Assembly (NCBI RefSeq): GCF_003260205.1 | Contig: NZ_QERF01000001.1 | Location: 310,001-374,000 of the forward strand | DNA: 64,000 bases | Origin: Winogradskyella tangerina | Lineage (GTDB): Bacteria; Bacteroidota; Bacteroidia; Flavobacteriales; Flavobacteriaceae | Direction of reading: 5' to 3' | In this document: positions 52,042-60,778 of the stretch, one piece after another | Layout: every line of letters begins with the position of its first letter | Position numbering within the stretch: the first letter of the stretch is position 1 | Position numbers and translations under genes: made by a program | The notes under the pieces: generated by a model | Told to the model about the DNA's origin: nothing | What the model saw: only the letters and a program-made list of their open reading frames with translations | Database searches by the model: none

Positions 52042-54348
52042 CTATACTGTCACCAAATTATTCGGTGAGATTGTAATGGCATTACCATTGACTAGAATTT
52101 CTAATTCATCGTCTCCTTCTAATTCAAAATGGGTATGTCCTTGGCAAACATTGACCTTTATGATCTGATGTCTAAAGTTCACTTTAAAAGAATATGCTTC
52201 CCACTGCTCAGGTATTTTCGGCTCGAAACTGAGCATGTTATCTTTTACACGCATTCCGCCAAAACCTTCAACAATACTCATCCAAGTACCCGCCATTGAT
52301 GTGATATGTAGACCTTCATGAACTTCATGATTATAATCATCTAGATCTAATCGCGATGTTCTTAAATAGAAAGTGTAAGCCTGTTCCATTCGATCTAACT
52401 TCGCTGCCTGTATACTATGAACACAAGGAGATAATGAACTTTCATGAACTGTAAATGGTTCATAGAAATCAAAATGACGTTCTAATTCTTCAACACTGAA
52501 ATGATCTTCAAAAAAGTAGAAGCCTTGAAGAGTATCTGCTTGCTTTATGTAAGGTGAACGCAAGATTCTATCCCACGACCACTTCTGATTGATAGGTCTT
52601 TGAGATTTATCGAGATCAGAAACTGTAATTAATTCTTTGTCTAAAAAGCCGTCTTGCTGCAAATACACATTGTGTTTTTCAGAAAACGGGAAAAACATAT
52701 TATCAGCCACTTTAGACCAGTCTTTTATTTCCGCTTTCGACAATTTAGCCTTGTGCATCACACGCGTATAATCGTTGGCATATTCAGATTCTACACGCTT
52801 AATATTTTCAATAGCATAATTGATACACCATTGCGCAATGTAATTAGTGTACCAGTTGTTGTTTACATTATTCTCATATTCATTTGGACCGGTAACACCT
52901 AGAATCACATACTTATTCTTATCGGTAGAGAATGTTGCTCTTTGGTGCCAGAAACGGGCAATGGCAATAAGAACCTCGAGACCCATTTGTGGAATGTAGC
53001 TGTAGTCTCCTGTAAAGCGATAGTAATTGAAAATAGCAAACGCAATGGCACCATTTCTATGAATTTCTTCAAATGTAATTTCCCATTCGTTGTGGCATTC
53101 TTCACCATTCATAGTTACCATAGGATACAATGCCGCACCATTGGTAAATCCTAATTTCTCGGCATTTTCAATAGCCTTTTCTAGATGCTTATATCTGTAG
53201 GTCAGTAAGTTTCGAGCTACGCTCTGATCCTTGGTCGCCATATAAAATGGAATACAATAGGCTTCGGTATCCCAATAGGTACTACCTCCATATTTTTCAC
53301 CTGTAAATCCTTTCGGGCCAATATTTAATTGTGGATCCGTCCCTAAATAAGTTTGGTTAAGATGGAAAATATTAAAACGAATACCTTGCTGCGCCTTTAC
53401 ATCGCCATCAATTGTAATGTCTGCCATGTCCCAGATCTTTGCCCAAGCTTCTTTCTGATGCTTCAGTAAGGCTTCAAATCCTGTCTTGGTAGCTTTATCC
53501 AGTACTTTCTTTGCAGCGGTAACTAGCTCGTACTTATCATGATTTCGGTCTACAGTATAACCACCAAATTTATGAATCGTGTACGTTTCGTTTTGCTTCA
53601 CGTTATAACTATAACCAAAGGCAGCGCTATTAGAATCAGCACTAATGTTTGGTTCAATCATCACAGTTTTTCCATCTATAAAAACGCGAGACTCCATAAA
53701 GGTACAGGTGTAAAAATCTGTCTTCATGGTCTTAGCCTGAATGAATGCCTGATTGTTTTCATGGCTCACATTCAAGGTGTCCCAGAACTTGTCGTCCCAG
53801 TTGGTGTCTTCGTTTGTAATTCCACTATCTAGGTAAGGACGATAGGTAACTTTGGCATCAGAATTTAAAGGCTTAACATTATAATTGATGACACCTAATT
53901 CATCCATGTCTAAACTTAAAAAACGCTTTACAAAGACTTCAACCTTAATGTCACTTTGAAGTGTCGCAACGAAGCTTCGAGACAACCAACCTTCTTTCAT
54001 GTTGAGTTCTCTTCTGAAATTTTCAATCTTTTTACATGTATGAAGGTCTAAGGCTTCATCGTTCACAAAAACATTGATGCCTATCCAATTTGGTGCGTTT
54101 AACACTTTTGCAAAATACTCTGGATAACCATTTTTCCACCAGCCCACACGGGTTTTATCTGGATAGTAAACACCGGCAATATAACTACCTTGAAACGTAG
54201 GTCCTGAGTATTTTTCTTCAAAATTTGCACGCTGCCCCATGGCACCGTTTCCGAGACTGAATAAGCTTTCTGAAGCTTTTACATTATCTGGATCAAATCC
54301 TTCTTCTAAGATCGACCAATCATTGGGTATGATATAATCTAAATTCAT
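52042..54348 (-). CDS. GH65 maltose phosphorylase-like enzyme
   Basis: A 768-residue cytoplasmic enzyme with no signal. It has the N-terminal beta-sandwich (S-L-G-N-G-A-M-G-Q-R), the helical (alpha/alpha)6 barrel with G-S-T-Y-W-D-T-E-A, and the E-C-H-N-E-W-E-I-T-F-E-E segment that carries the general acid Glu, as in Lactobacillus maltose phosphorylase. It splits maltose with phosphate to glucose and beta-glucose-1-phosphate. Trehalose or kojibiose phosphorylase are alternatives, but the alpha-glucan context favours maltose. The pgmB gene lies 40 bases upstream, the expected partner. Confidence 0.9.
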   Translation of the reverse strand: MNLDYIIPNDWSILEEGFDPDNVKASESLFSLGNGAMGQRANFEEKYSGPTFQGSYIAGVYYPDKTRVGWWKNGYPEYFAKVLNAPNWIGINVFVNDEALDLHTCKKIENFRRELNMKEGWLSRSFVATLQSDIKVEVFVKRFLSLDMDELGVINYNVKPLNSDAKVTYRPYLDSGITNEDTNWDDKFWDTLNVSHENNQAFIQAKTMKTDFYTCTFMESRVFIDGKTVMIEPNISADSNSAAFGYSYNVKQNETYTIHKFGGYTVDRNHDKYELVTAAKKVLDKATKTGFEALLKHQKEAWAKIWDMADITIDGDVKAQQGIRFNIFHLNQTYLGTDPQLNIGPKGFTGEKYGGSTYWDTEAYCIPFYMATKDQSVARNLLTYRYKHLEKAIENAEKLGFTNGAALYPMVTMNGEECHNEWEITFEEIHRNGAIAFAIFNYYRFTGDYSYIPQMGLEVLIAIARFWHQRATFSTDKNKYVILGVTGPNEYENNVNNNWYTNYIAQWCINYAIENIKRVESEYANDYTRVMHKAKLSKAEIKDWSKVADNMFFPFSEKHNVYLQQDGFLDKELITVSDLDKSQRPINQKWSWDRILRSPYIKQADTLQGFYFFEDHFSVEELERHFDFYEPFTVHESSLSPCVHSIQAAKLDRMEQAYTFYLRTSRLDLDDYNHEVHEGLHITSMAGTWMSIVEGFGGMRVKDNMLSFEPKIPEQWEAYSFKVNFRHQIIKVNVCQGHTHFELEGDDELEILVNGNAITISPNNLVTV

Positions 54349-54388
54349 TGATATTCTTATTTGAAGGCATCGTTCTGCCTTCTATGTT

Positions 54389-55045
54389 TTAATTATTGAT
54401 TAACGATTTAATAAAATCATCAGAGATTTCAGTAAAATCTTTAAACACGTATTGTGCATGTCCCAGCACATCTTCACTTCCTATGCCAATTGAAATCATA
54501 TTGGCAACATTTGCGGCTTCAACACCGGCTACAGAATCTTCAAATACAATGCAATCTTTAGGGTTGACACCAAGTTGTTCTGCAGCGATCAAGAAAACTT
54601 CAGGATCTGGCTTTGCTTTGCTTACGTCATTACCATCAACGATGGCATCGAATGCTGATTTTAGATTCACCTGATCTAAGATCGTTCGTGCATTTTTACT
54701 CGCTGAACCAAGTGAAATGGCTTGTTGTTCTTCCTTCAAAAGCTGAAGTACTCTTGGAACATCGGGCAGAATTTCATCTTCATCCATATTGGAAATATGA
54801 TTGAGATAATCTTCATTTTTTGCCGCCATCAAACCTTTGAATTGTTCGTCAGTAAGCGTCTTGTTTCCCCAAGACAATATTTTTTCGAGGGACTTAACAC
54901 GACTAACGCCTTTGAGTTGTTCGTTTTCTTCCTCTGTAAAATCGATGTCTAAACTATTTGCCAGTTTCTTCCATGCCAAATAGTGATATTTTGCTGTATC
55001 TACGATGACACCATCTAGATCAAATATGAAGCCTTTTTTAGTCAT
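54389..55045 (-). CDS. pgmB: Beta-phosphoglucomutase
   Basis: A 218-residue HAD-superfamily enzyme. The nucleophile and general acid/base are Asp9 and Asp11 in F-D-L-D-G-V-I-V-D-T, then Y-H-Y-L-A-W-K-K-L-A (cap domain, beta-PGM hallmark), L-G-S-A-S-K-N-A, K-A-K-P-D-P-E-V-F and F-E-D-S-V-A-G. It converts beta-glucose-1-phosphate from GH65 to glucose-6-phosphate. It lies six bases after the MFS transporter gene and 40 bases before GH65. Confidence 0.95.
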   Translation of the reverse strand: MTKKGFIFDLDGVIVDTAKYHYLAWKKLANSLDIDFTEEENEQLKGVSRVKSLEKILSWGNKTLTDEQFKGLMAAKNEDYLNHISNMDEDEILPDVPRVLQLLKEEQQAISLGSASKNARTILDQVNLKSAFDAIVDGNDVSKAKPDPEVFLIAAEQLGVNPKDCIVFEDSVAGVEAANVANMISIGIGSEDVLGHAQYVFKDFTEISDDFIKSLINN

Positions 55046-55051
55046 TTAATA

Positions 55052-56410
55052 TTAATTAATGGGAGTAGATACGACTTCATCATCAACATCTTTAACTCTA
55101 GAAACTAAGAGTGCGGCAATGATAAATGAAATACCACTTAACACTAAAGCGAAAATTGGTTTATCATTATATAAGTATTTCACCATTGGCCCTCCAATGA
55201 GCGCGTTCAGAATTTGTGGTAGAACAATAAAAAAGTTGAAAATACCCATATAAACGCCCATTTTTCTTGCTGGAATTGAGCCTGCGAGGATGGCATAAGG
55301 CATTGCCAAAATACTAGCCCAAGCGATACCCACACCAAACATTGATAATATCAACCAGTTTTTATCTGGTAATACATAAAGTGACAAGAGTCCAACGGCT
55401 CCAACGATCAAAGACATAGAGTGTGTCTTTTTACGCCCAATCTTTTTTGCGATTGCTGGCAGAAAAAAGGCATATACTGCTGAAACTGCGTTATAAACCC
55501 CAAACAATATACCAACCCAATCACCTGCATCTTGAAATCCTTTACTATGTGTGTCCGTAATATCTAGGCCATAAATATGTGAGGCAATGGCTGGTGTGGC
55601 AAAAACCCACATTCCGAATAATCCGAACCAAGAAAAGAATTGTACCCATGCTAATTGACGCATTGTATCGGGCATTTTTGCGAAATCGGAAAAAATATTC
55701 ATCAAACTCGAAGATTCTTCTTCCGGTTCAACCTCACCCGAAGCAGCGTGAATTAAAGCCATCTCCTCTGGAGAATATTCCTTTGTTGTAGTAACTGTAA
55801 CAAGGATACTTCCTATTAACACTGCTGCACCAATAAAAAATGATAGTAATAAATTCAAAGGAACTTCACCTGCTATAGCCTCGTTTGTAACACCAAACCA
55901 ATTTGTTAAAACATAAGGCAGCCAAGATCCTACCACAGCGCCAATTCCTATTAACACAGTTTGAACACTAAAACCTAAAGTTCGTTGGTCTGCAGGAAGC
56001 ACATCAGCTACTAATGCTCTGAATGGTTCCATAGCCACATTAAAAGAGGCATCCATAATCATCAACATTCCGGCACCAACCCATAAGGCAGGCATATAAG
56101 CCGTAAACATATCAGAATTTGGCATTAAAATTAATCCAATTGAGGCTAATATAGCACCAACTAAGAAGTATGGTCTTCGCCTTCCTAATTTGGTCCAGGT
56201 TTTATCACTGTAATGACCAATAATAGGCTGAACTATTAATCCAGTTAATGGTGCAACAATCCAAAACCATGATAACTCGTGAACATCGGCACCAAAAATT
56301 TGAAGTATTCTACTGGCGTTAGCATTTTGAAGGGCAAAACCCATCTGAACTCCCAAGAAACCGAAACTTAAATTCCAAATTTCCCAAAAGCTTAATCTAC
56401 GCTTTTCCAT
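55052..56410 (-). CDS. SLC45-type MFS sugar transporter (maltose/maltooligosaccharide)
   Basis: A 452-residue protein with twelve predicted helices. The N-terminal loop D-K-T-W-T-K-L-G-R-R-R-P-Y-F and F-G-F-L-G-V-Q-M-G-F-A-L-Q-N-A-N are typical of the SLC45/sucrose-proton symporter group found in Bacteroidetes and Proteobacteria alpha-glucan loci. A large acidic loop (about 220-240) lies between the halves. It would bring maltose or small oligosaccharides across the inner membrane for GH65. First gene of the long left operon, with a candidate promoter at 56507-56535. Confidence 0.85.
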   Translation of the reverse strand: MEKRRLSFWEIWNLSFGFLGVQMGFALQNANASRILQIFGADVHELSWFWIVAPLTGLIVQPIIGHYSDKTWTKLGRRRPYFLVGAILASIGLILMPNSDMFTAYMPALWVGAGMLMIMDASFNVAMEPFRALVADVLPADQRTLGFSVQTVLIGIGAVVGSWLPYVLTNWFGVTNEAIAGEVPLNLLLSFFIGAAVLIGSILVTVTTTKEYSPEEMALIHAASGEVEPEEESSSLMNIFSDFAKMPDTMRQLAWVQFFSWFGLFGMWVFATPAIASHIYGLDITDTHSKGFQDAGDWVGILFGVYNAVSAVYAFFLPAIAKKIGRKKTHSMSLIVGAVGLLSLYVLPDKNWLILSMFGVGIAWASILAMPYAILAGSIPARKMGVYMGIFNFFIVLPQILNALIGGPMVKYLYNDKPIFALVLSGISFIIAALLVSRVKDVDDEVVSTPIN

Positions 56411-56458
56411 GAAATAGTATATCTATTTAAGTTAATACTATTCTGACAAGCTATGCTT

Positions 56459-56498
56459 ATCAAAACCTATGTGTAGAAGTGAAAATATAGGTTTTGAT
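56459..56498 (-). promoter_or_regulatory. Perfect 12-bp inverted repeat in the MFS-operon leader
   Basis: ATCAAAACCTAT (56459-56470) and ATAGGTTTTGAT (56487-56498) are exact reverse complements around a 16-base spacer. It falls just after the predicted -7 box and before the MFS ATG. It could be a regulator site overlapping the transcript start or a leader hairpin. It has no T-run on the minus strand, so it is a poor lacI terminator. Confidence 0.5.
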
Positions 56499-56506
56499 TC
56501 TGGGGT

Positions 56507-56535
56507 TAAAGATATAAAAGATTTTAAAACGGCAA
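56507..56535 (-). promoter_or_regulatory. Candidate promoter of the MFS-GH operon (TTG-N18-TATCTTTA)
   Basis: On the minus strand TTG (plus 56533-56535) and TATCTTTA (plus 56507-56514) are 18 bases apart. The spacing is one short of the usual 19-21 and the -7 box has one mismatch, so this is tentative. It lies between the lacI stop and the inverted repeat. Confidence 0.35.
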
Positions 56536-56545
56536 TGTTAAATTT

Positions 56546-57592
56546 CTATTTGGTGGATTCTCGCTCCACTAAATCAGTAGCAATAACAATGGTTTGAAAG
56601 GATTCTTCTTCGGTATCGTATTCCTTCTCGAGTTTGTCAATTAAGAGGTCGGCTGCGCGCTCACCCATTTGCTCTGCATGCTGACTAACCGTTGTTAAAC
56701 CAGGTGTAGCATGCTTTGAAAGCACGCCATCTGTAAAGCCAATCACCTGAACATCATTTGGTATGTCTAAACCTAATTTGCGCGCCACCTTCATTGCAGA
56801 AAGGGCATAAAGTTCGTTGACTGCAAAAACACCATCAATGTCTTTATTCGACGTAAACAATTGTTCTATTTCATTTTCGAGCATGTCTAAATGCGATTCA
56901 AAATCAAAAGTATCATCGATCTTCAATATCAATTGTGCCTTTGGTACCATTTTATGTTCTTGCAAGGCTTCGAGATAACCCTGAGTTCGGAGTTTTCCAA
57001 CACTCACATAATCTTTGGTAGTGATCAGAGCTATGGACTCGCATCCATTTTGAATTAATTTTTCAACTGCATTCTTTGCTCCATTAAGATCGTCAACTAT
57101 CACCTTATCACAATTGATCTCTGAAACAACCCTATCAAACATCACAATGGGCATCCCTTGGCTCATGGTTTCATTGAAATGGTGAAAGTCTTGCAACTGC
57201 TGTGTCTCTTTCGAAATTGAAAGTATGAAACCATCAATACTACCATTTGCTAGCATTTCCATATTAATGACCTCCTTCGAGAAAGATTCATTAGACAAAC
57301 CAATGATAACATTATAACCTCTGTTGTTGGCGACAGTCTCAACACCGCGAATAACCTTTGAAAAGAAATGGTGTACGATCTCAGGAATGATAATACCTAT
57401 AGTATTTGTTTTTCGGTTTTTTAAACTAAGGGCAATATTATTAGGCCTGTAGTTATATAATTTAGCAAAGGCCTGAACTTTTTGTTTGGTATCATCGCTA
57501 ATCTCTGGACTATTTCTTAAAGCCTTGGAAACAGTTGAAATAGAGACATCTAATTCTTTGGCAATTTGTTTGAGGGTAATTTTTCGCTTCAT
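56546..57592 (-). CDS. LacI-family transcriptional regulator of the alpha-glucan locus
   Basis: A 348-residue regulator: an N-terminal helix-turn-helix (T-L-K-Q-I-A-K-E-L-D-V-S-I-S-T-V-S-K-A-L, residues 5-24), a hinge near N-N-I-A-L-S-L-K-N-R-K-T-N-T-I-G and a periplasmic-binding-type sugar sensor. The gene stands between the leftward enzyme operon and the rightward susCDE genes, so it likely senses maltose or a related sugar and controls both. A perfect 18-bp palindrome with a central CG at 57748-57765 is the best operator candidate. No SusR-type sensor is present. Confidence 0.9.
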   Translation of the reverse strand: MKRKITLKQIAKELDVSISTVSKALRNSPEISDDTKQKVQAFAKLYNYRPNNIALSLKNRKTNTIGIIIPEIVHHFFSKVIRGVETVANNRGYNVIIGLSNESFSKEVINMEMLANGSIDGFILSISKETQQLQDFHHFNETMSQGMPIVMFDRVVSEINCDKVIVDDLNGAKNAVEKLIQNGCESIALITTKDYVSVGKLRTQGYLEALQEHKMVPKAQLILKIDDTFDFESHLDMLENEIEQLFTSNKDIDGVFAVNELYALSAMKVARKLGLDIPNDVQVIGFTDGVLSKHATPGLTTVSQHAEQMGERAADLLIDKLEKEYDTEEESFQTIVIATDLVERESTK

Positions 57593-57747
57593 ATTCAGTT
57601 AACATTAGGGAGCTATTGAGACCAATATAAGTGAATTTTCATATCTAAGGAATTTTTGACTTCACAATTTTAACATCCCCAAATTGACAATTTCTTAATT
57701 TTTTACTAATTTTCCTTCGCTATGATTAATCTCCAAAAAGTTTTTAA

Positions 57748-57765
57748 CACGAAAACGTTTTCGTG
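57748..57765. promoter_or_regulatory. LacI-type operator palindrome upstream of susC
   Basis: CACGAAAACGTTTTCGTG is a perfect 18-bp palindrome with the central CG step typical of LacI-family operators. It lies 98 bases before susC and 155 bases before the lacI start, in the shared 271-base region. A TAGATTTA box (57799-57806) is about 34 bases downstream. The rest of this region shows no other gene. Confidence 0.7.
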
Positions 57766-57863
57766 ATTTTCGTCATACAATTTAACATAATTTTTACATA
57801 GATTTAACCCGAGAAGTGAAAATATAGATCAATTAACTAAAGCAATTAATTTAAAATTATTGT

Positions 57864-60770
57864 ATGAAAACATTCTTAAATGCTGTATTAATCTGTTTAA
57901 TTATGATACCTGCAGCAATGTTTGCACAAACGCAAGTTTCAGGTACGGTTACAGATCAGGCAGACGCTATGCCTTTACCAGGGGTTAACATCCTGATTAA
58001 AGGAACTTCTAGAGGTGCATCAACAGATTTTGATGGTAAATTTACCATAGAAGTAAGTCAAGGAGAAACTATTGTTGTTTCTTACGTGGGTTATAGAACC
58101 CAAGAAATCATTTACGCTGGCCAAGCTACAATCGATGTTGCTCTTGTTGAAGACGCAGCACAATTAGATGAGGTTGTACTTATTGGTTATGGTTCTACAA
58201 CTAAGCAAGATGCTACCGGGGTTGTTGAGCAAGTAAGTGCAGAAGAATTTAATAAAGGTGCCATTGTAGCACCTCAACAACTTATTGCAGGTAAAGCTGC
58301 CGGTGTACGTGTTACACCAGGAGGCGGTGCAGCCGGTGAAGGTGGAGAAATTAGAATTCGTGGTGGTGCTTCTTTATCAGCATCTAACGCTCCTCTTATC
58401 GTAATCGACGGTTTACCAATTGACCAGAGAGGTGGTGCACAGGGTAGCCGTAACGCCTTAAACGCAATTAACCCAGAAGACATTAAAGATTTTGTGGTTT
58501 TAAAAGACGCATCTGCAACGGCTATTTATGGTTCGAGAGCATCTAATGGTGTTATCTTAATTACTACCAAAAAAGGTCGTGCGAATCAACCATTAAAATT
58601 AGAGTACGGTTTACAAGTATCTACAAGACGTGTAGCCAATACTGTTGATGTTTTAAATGCTGATCAATACAGAACTATTGCCTTAGCTAATGGTGTTGAC
58701 CCATCAGAGTTAGGTGATGCAAACACAGATTGGCAAGATGAACTTTTCACTACAGGTGTTGGTGCTATTCACAATATCACTGCAACTAAGGGTTATGAAA
58801 ATTTCAATTTCAGAATCAATTTCAACCATGCTTCACAAGAAGGTCCACTTCAGGATTTATATGAAAGAAATGGTTTAAATACATCTTTCGAACATCGTTT
58901 CTTAGATAACGATTTAAAATTGACTTTAATCGCTAAAGTTGTTAGAGATGAGTTTGACTATGAAAATGGTAGAGCATTAGGTGAAGCTGTACGTTTCAAT
59001 CCTACCTTACCTATTAGAGATGAAAACGGAGCATTTACGCAATATGGTCCTGGTGCACCATTAGCACCTTCAAATCCATTATGGAGTATTGCCAATGAAA
59101 ACTTTACAAGTAGACAAACAATCGACAGAGTTATTTCAAACTTTAATATTGACTACAGATTCTGGTTCTTACCTGAATTAAAATTCAATCTTAATGCGGG
59201 TATCGATTATGCTGAAAACGAAGGTTTCCGTTTTGATCGAGCAAATCCAAATAACCCAGATGCATTTGATACTAATGAGATTTCTAGTGGTTTAAACAGA
59301 AACACCAACTTAGATTTCACATTCAATTACAAAAAAGATATTGAATCTATAAACACTAAAGTAGACCTTATGGTAGGTCATGCTTTCCAGGAATTCTATA
59401 TTCAATCCTTTGTAGACAGACAGTCTAACATTACACTTGTTGATACTGATATCAATAGAAATGCACTTGAGTCTTACTTTGCCAGAGCAAGTTTTGATAT
59501 TGCTGATAAATACTTAGTATCTGCAATTATTAGAACTGATGGTTCTTCAAGATTCTCAGAAGATAATCGTTGGGGTACATTCCCAGGTTTATCTGTAGGT
59601 TGGAAAATTATGAACGAATCATGGATGGAAGATTCATTCTTCTCAAATCTTAAGATTAGAGGTGGATGGGGTGTTACCGGACAGCAAGAAATTGGTGAAA
59701 ACTACGGTTTCTTAGGAGTTTATACACCTTCAAGAAATGATGCCGCAAACATTCAGTTTGGTTTCGTTCCTGGTACTGAAGATCCAAGATTTATTCAAAC
59801 AATTCGTCCACAAGGTTTTGATAGTAATATCAAATGGGAGGAAACAACGCAGTATAACGCTGGTATCGATTTCGGATTCTTTAACAACCGATTAACTGGT
59901 ACTATTGACGGTTACTACAGAGAAACTGATGACTTATTATCATTTGTACCTGTACCTGCTGGTGCAAACCTTACTGATTTACTTTTAACAAACATTGGTT
60001 CTGTTACAAGTAGAGGTTTAGAGATCGCTTTAAACGGTGTGATCGTTCAGAATGATAATTTTAACTGGGATTCTAATTTCAATATCACATTCCAGGAGCA
60101 AGAAATTACGCGTTTAAGTTTAAATGACGCTGCTGGTTTCCAACAACAAGTTGGAGGAATTTCTGGTGGTGTTGGTAACAACATTCAGTTATTCAAGCCT
60201 GGTTTCGATCCTACAACATTCTTTGTGTTTAGACAAGTTTATGACGATCAAGGAAATCCAATCCAAGGTGCTTACGTAGATGTAAATGGTGACAACCAAA
60301 TTACTGAAGCAGACAGACAGCCATACAAAAAGGCTACTCCTGATGCATTCTTCGGATTTACAAACAGCTTTAGCTATAAGAATTTAGACCTGAACTTTAC
60401 CTTTAGAGGTTCTGTTGGTAATCATGTATACAACAACAATGCATCAGACACAGGTAACTTAAATTCAATTACAAACCAACCTGGTTATATTGCTAACGCA
60501 CATGCTAGTTTCTTAGATACGAACTTTAGTAGCCAAGAATTATTTTCAGACTACTATATAGAGCGTGCTGACTTCGTGAGATTAGATAACATTTCATTAG
60601 GATACACAATTCCTTTTGATAAAATTACTTTAAGAACTTCACTTACAGCAACTAATGTATTTGTAATTACTGATTACAGCGGATTAGATCCTGAAATCAG
60701 TAATGGTATTGAAAATAGCCCATATCCTAGAACTAGAGATATTGTATTGGGTCTTAACTTAACATTCTAA
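57864..60770 (+). CDS. susC: SusC-type TonB-dependent outer membrane transporter
   Basis: The 968-residue protein has a signal peptide (cut near F-A-Q, residue 22) and a CarboxypepD_reg-like domain (24-105: V-S-G-T-V-T-D to V-S-Y-V-G-Y-R). A TonB-dependent plug follows at about 115-240 (E-V-V-L-I-G-Y-G, A-T-A-I-Y-G-S-R-A-S-N-G-V-I-L-I-T-T-K). The C-terminal barrel ends G-L-N-L-T-F, the usual outer-membrane signature. With SusD it imports maltooligosaccharides. Its stop is eight bases before susD. Control is probably by the LacI palindrome upstream. Confidence 0.95.
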   Translation: MKTFLNAVLICLIMIPAAMFAQTQVSGTVTDQADAMPLPGVNILIKGTSRGASTDFDGKFTIEVSQGETIVVSYVGYRTQEIIYAGQATIDVALVEDAAQLDEVVLIGYGSTTKQDATGVVEQVSAEEFNKGAIVAPQQLIAGKAAGVRVTPGGGAAGEGGEIRIRGGASLSASNAPLIVIDGLPIDQRGGAQGSRNALNAINPEDIKDFVVLKDASATAIYGSRASNGVILITTKKGRANQPLKLEYGLQVSTRRVANTVDVLNADQYRTIALANGVDPSELGDANTDWQDELFTTGVGAIHNITATKGYENFNFRINFNHASQEGPLQDLYERNGLNTSFEHRFLDNDLKLTLIAKVVRDEFDYENGRALGEAVRFNPTLPIRDENGAFTQYGPGAPLAPSNPLWSIANENFTSRQTIDRVISNFNIDYRFWFLPELKFNLNAGIDYAENEGFRFDRANPNNPDAFDTNEISSGLNRNTNLDFTFNYKKDIESINTKVDLMVGHAFQEFYIQSFVDRQSNITLVDTDINRNALESYFARASFDIADKYLVSAIIRTDGSSRFSEDNRWGTFPGLSVGWKIMNESWMEDSFFSNLKIRGGWGVTGQQEIGENYGFLGVYTPSRNDAANIQFGFVPGTEDPRFIQTIRPQGFDSNIKWEETTQYNAGIDFGFFNNRLTGTIDGYYRETDDLLSFVPVPAGANLTDLLLTNIGSVTSRGLEIALNGVIVQNDNFNWDSNFNITFQEQEITRLSLNDAAGFQQQVGGISGGVGNNIQLFKPGFDPTTFFVFRQVYDDQGNPIQGAYVDVNGDNQITEADRQPYKKATPDAFFGFTNSFSYKNLDLNFTFRGSVGNHVYNNNASDTGNLNSITNQPGYIANAHASFLDTNFSSQELFSDYYIERADFVRLDNISLGYTIPFDKITLRTSLTATNVFVITDYSGLDPEISNGIENSPYPRTRDIVLGLNLTF

Positions 60771-60778
60771 AAAAAACG

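Noticed and set aside
52042-54348. GH65 as trehalose phosphorylase
   Set aside because: The neighbourhood (Sus system, GH13, GH97, GH31) points to maltose, though sequence alone cannot exclude trehalose.
57748-57765. Palindrome as an intrinsic terminator
   Set aside because: The two halves have no loop between them and no T-run follows; it also lies upstream of both flanking starts.
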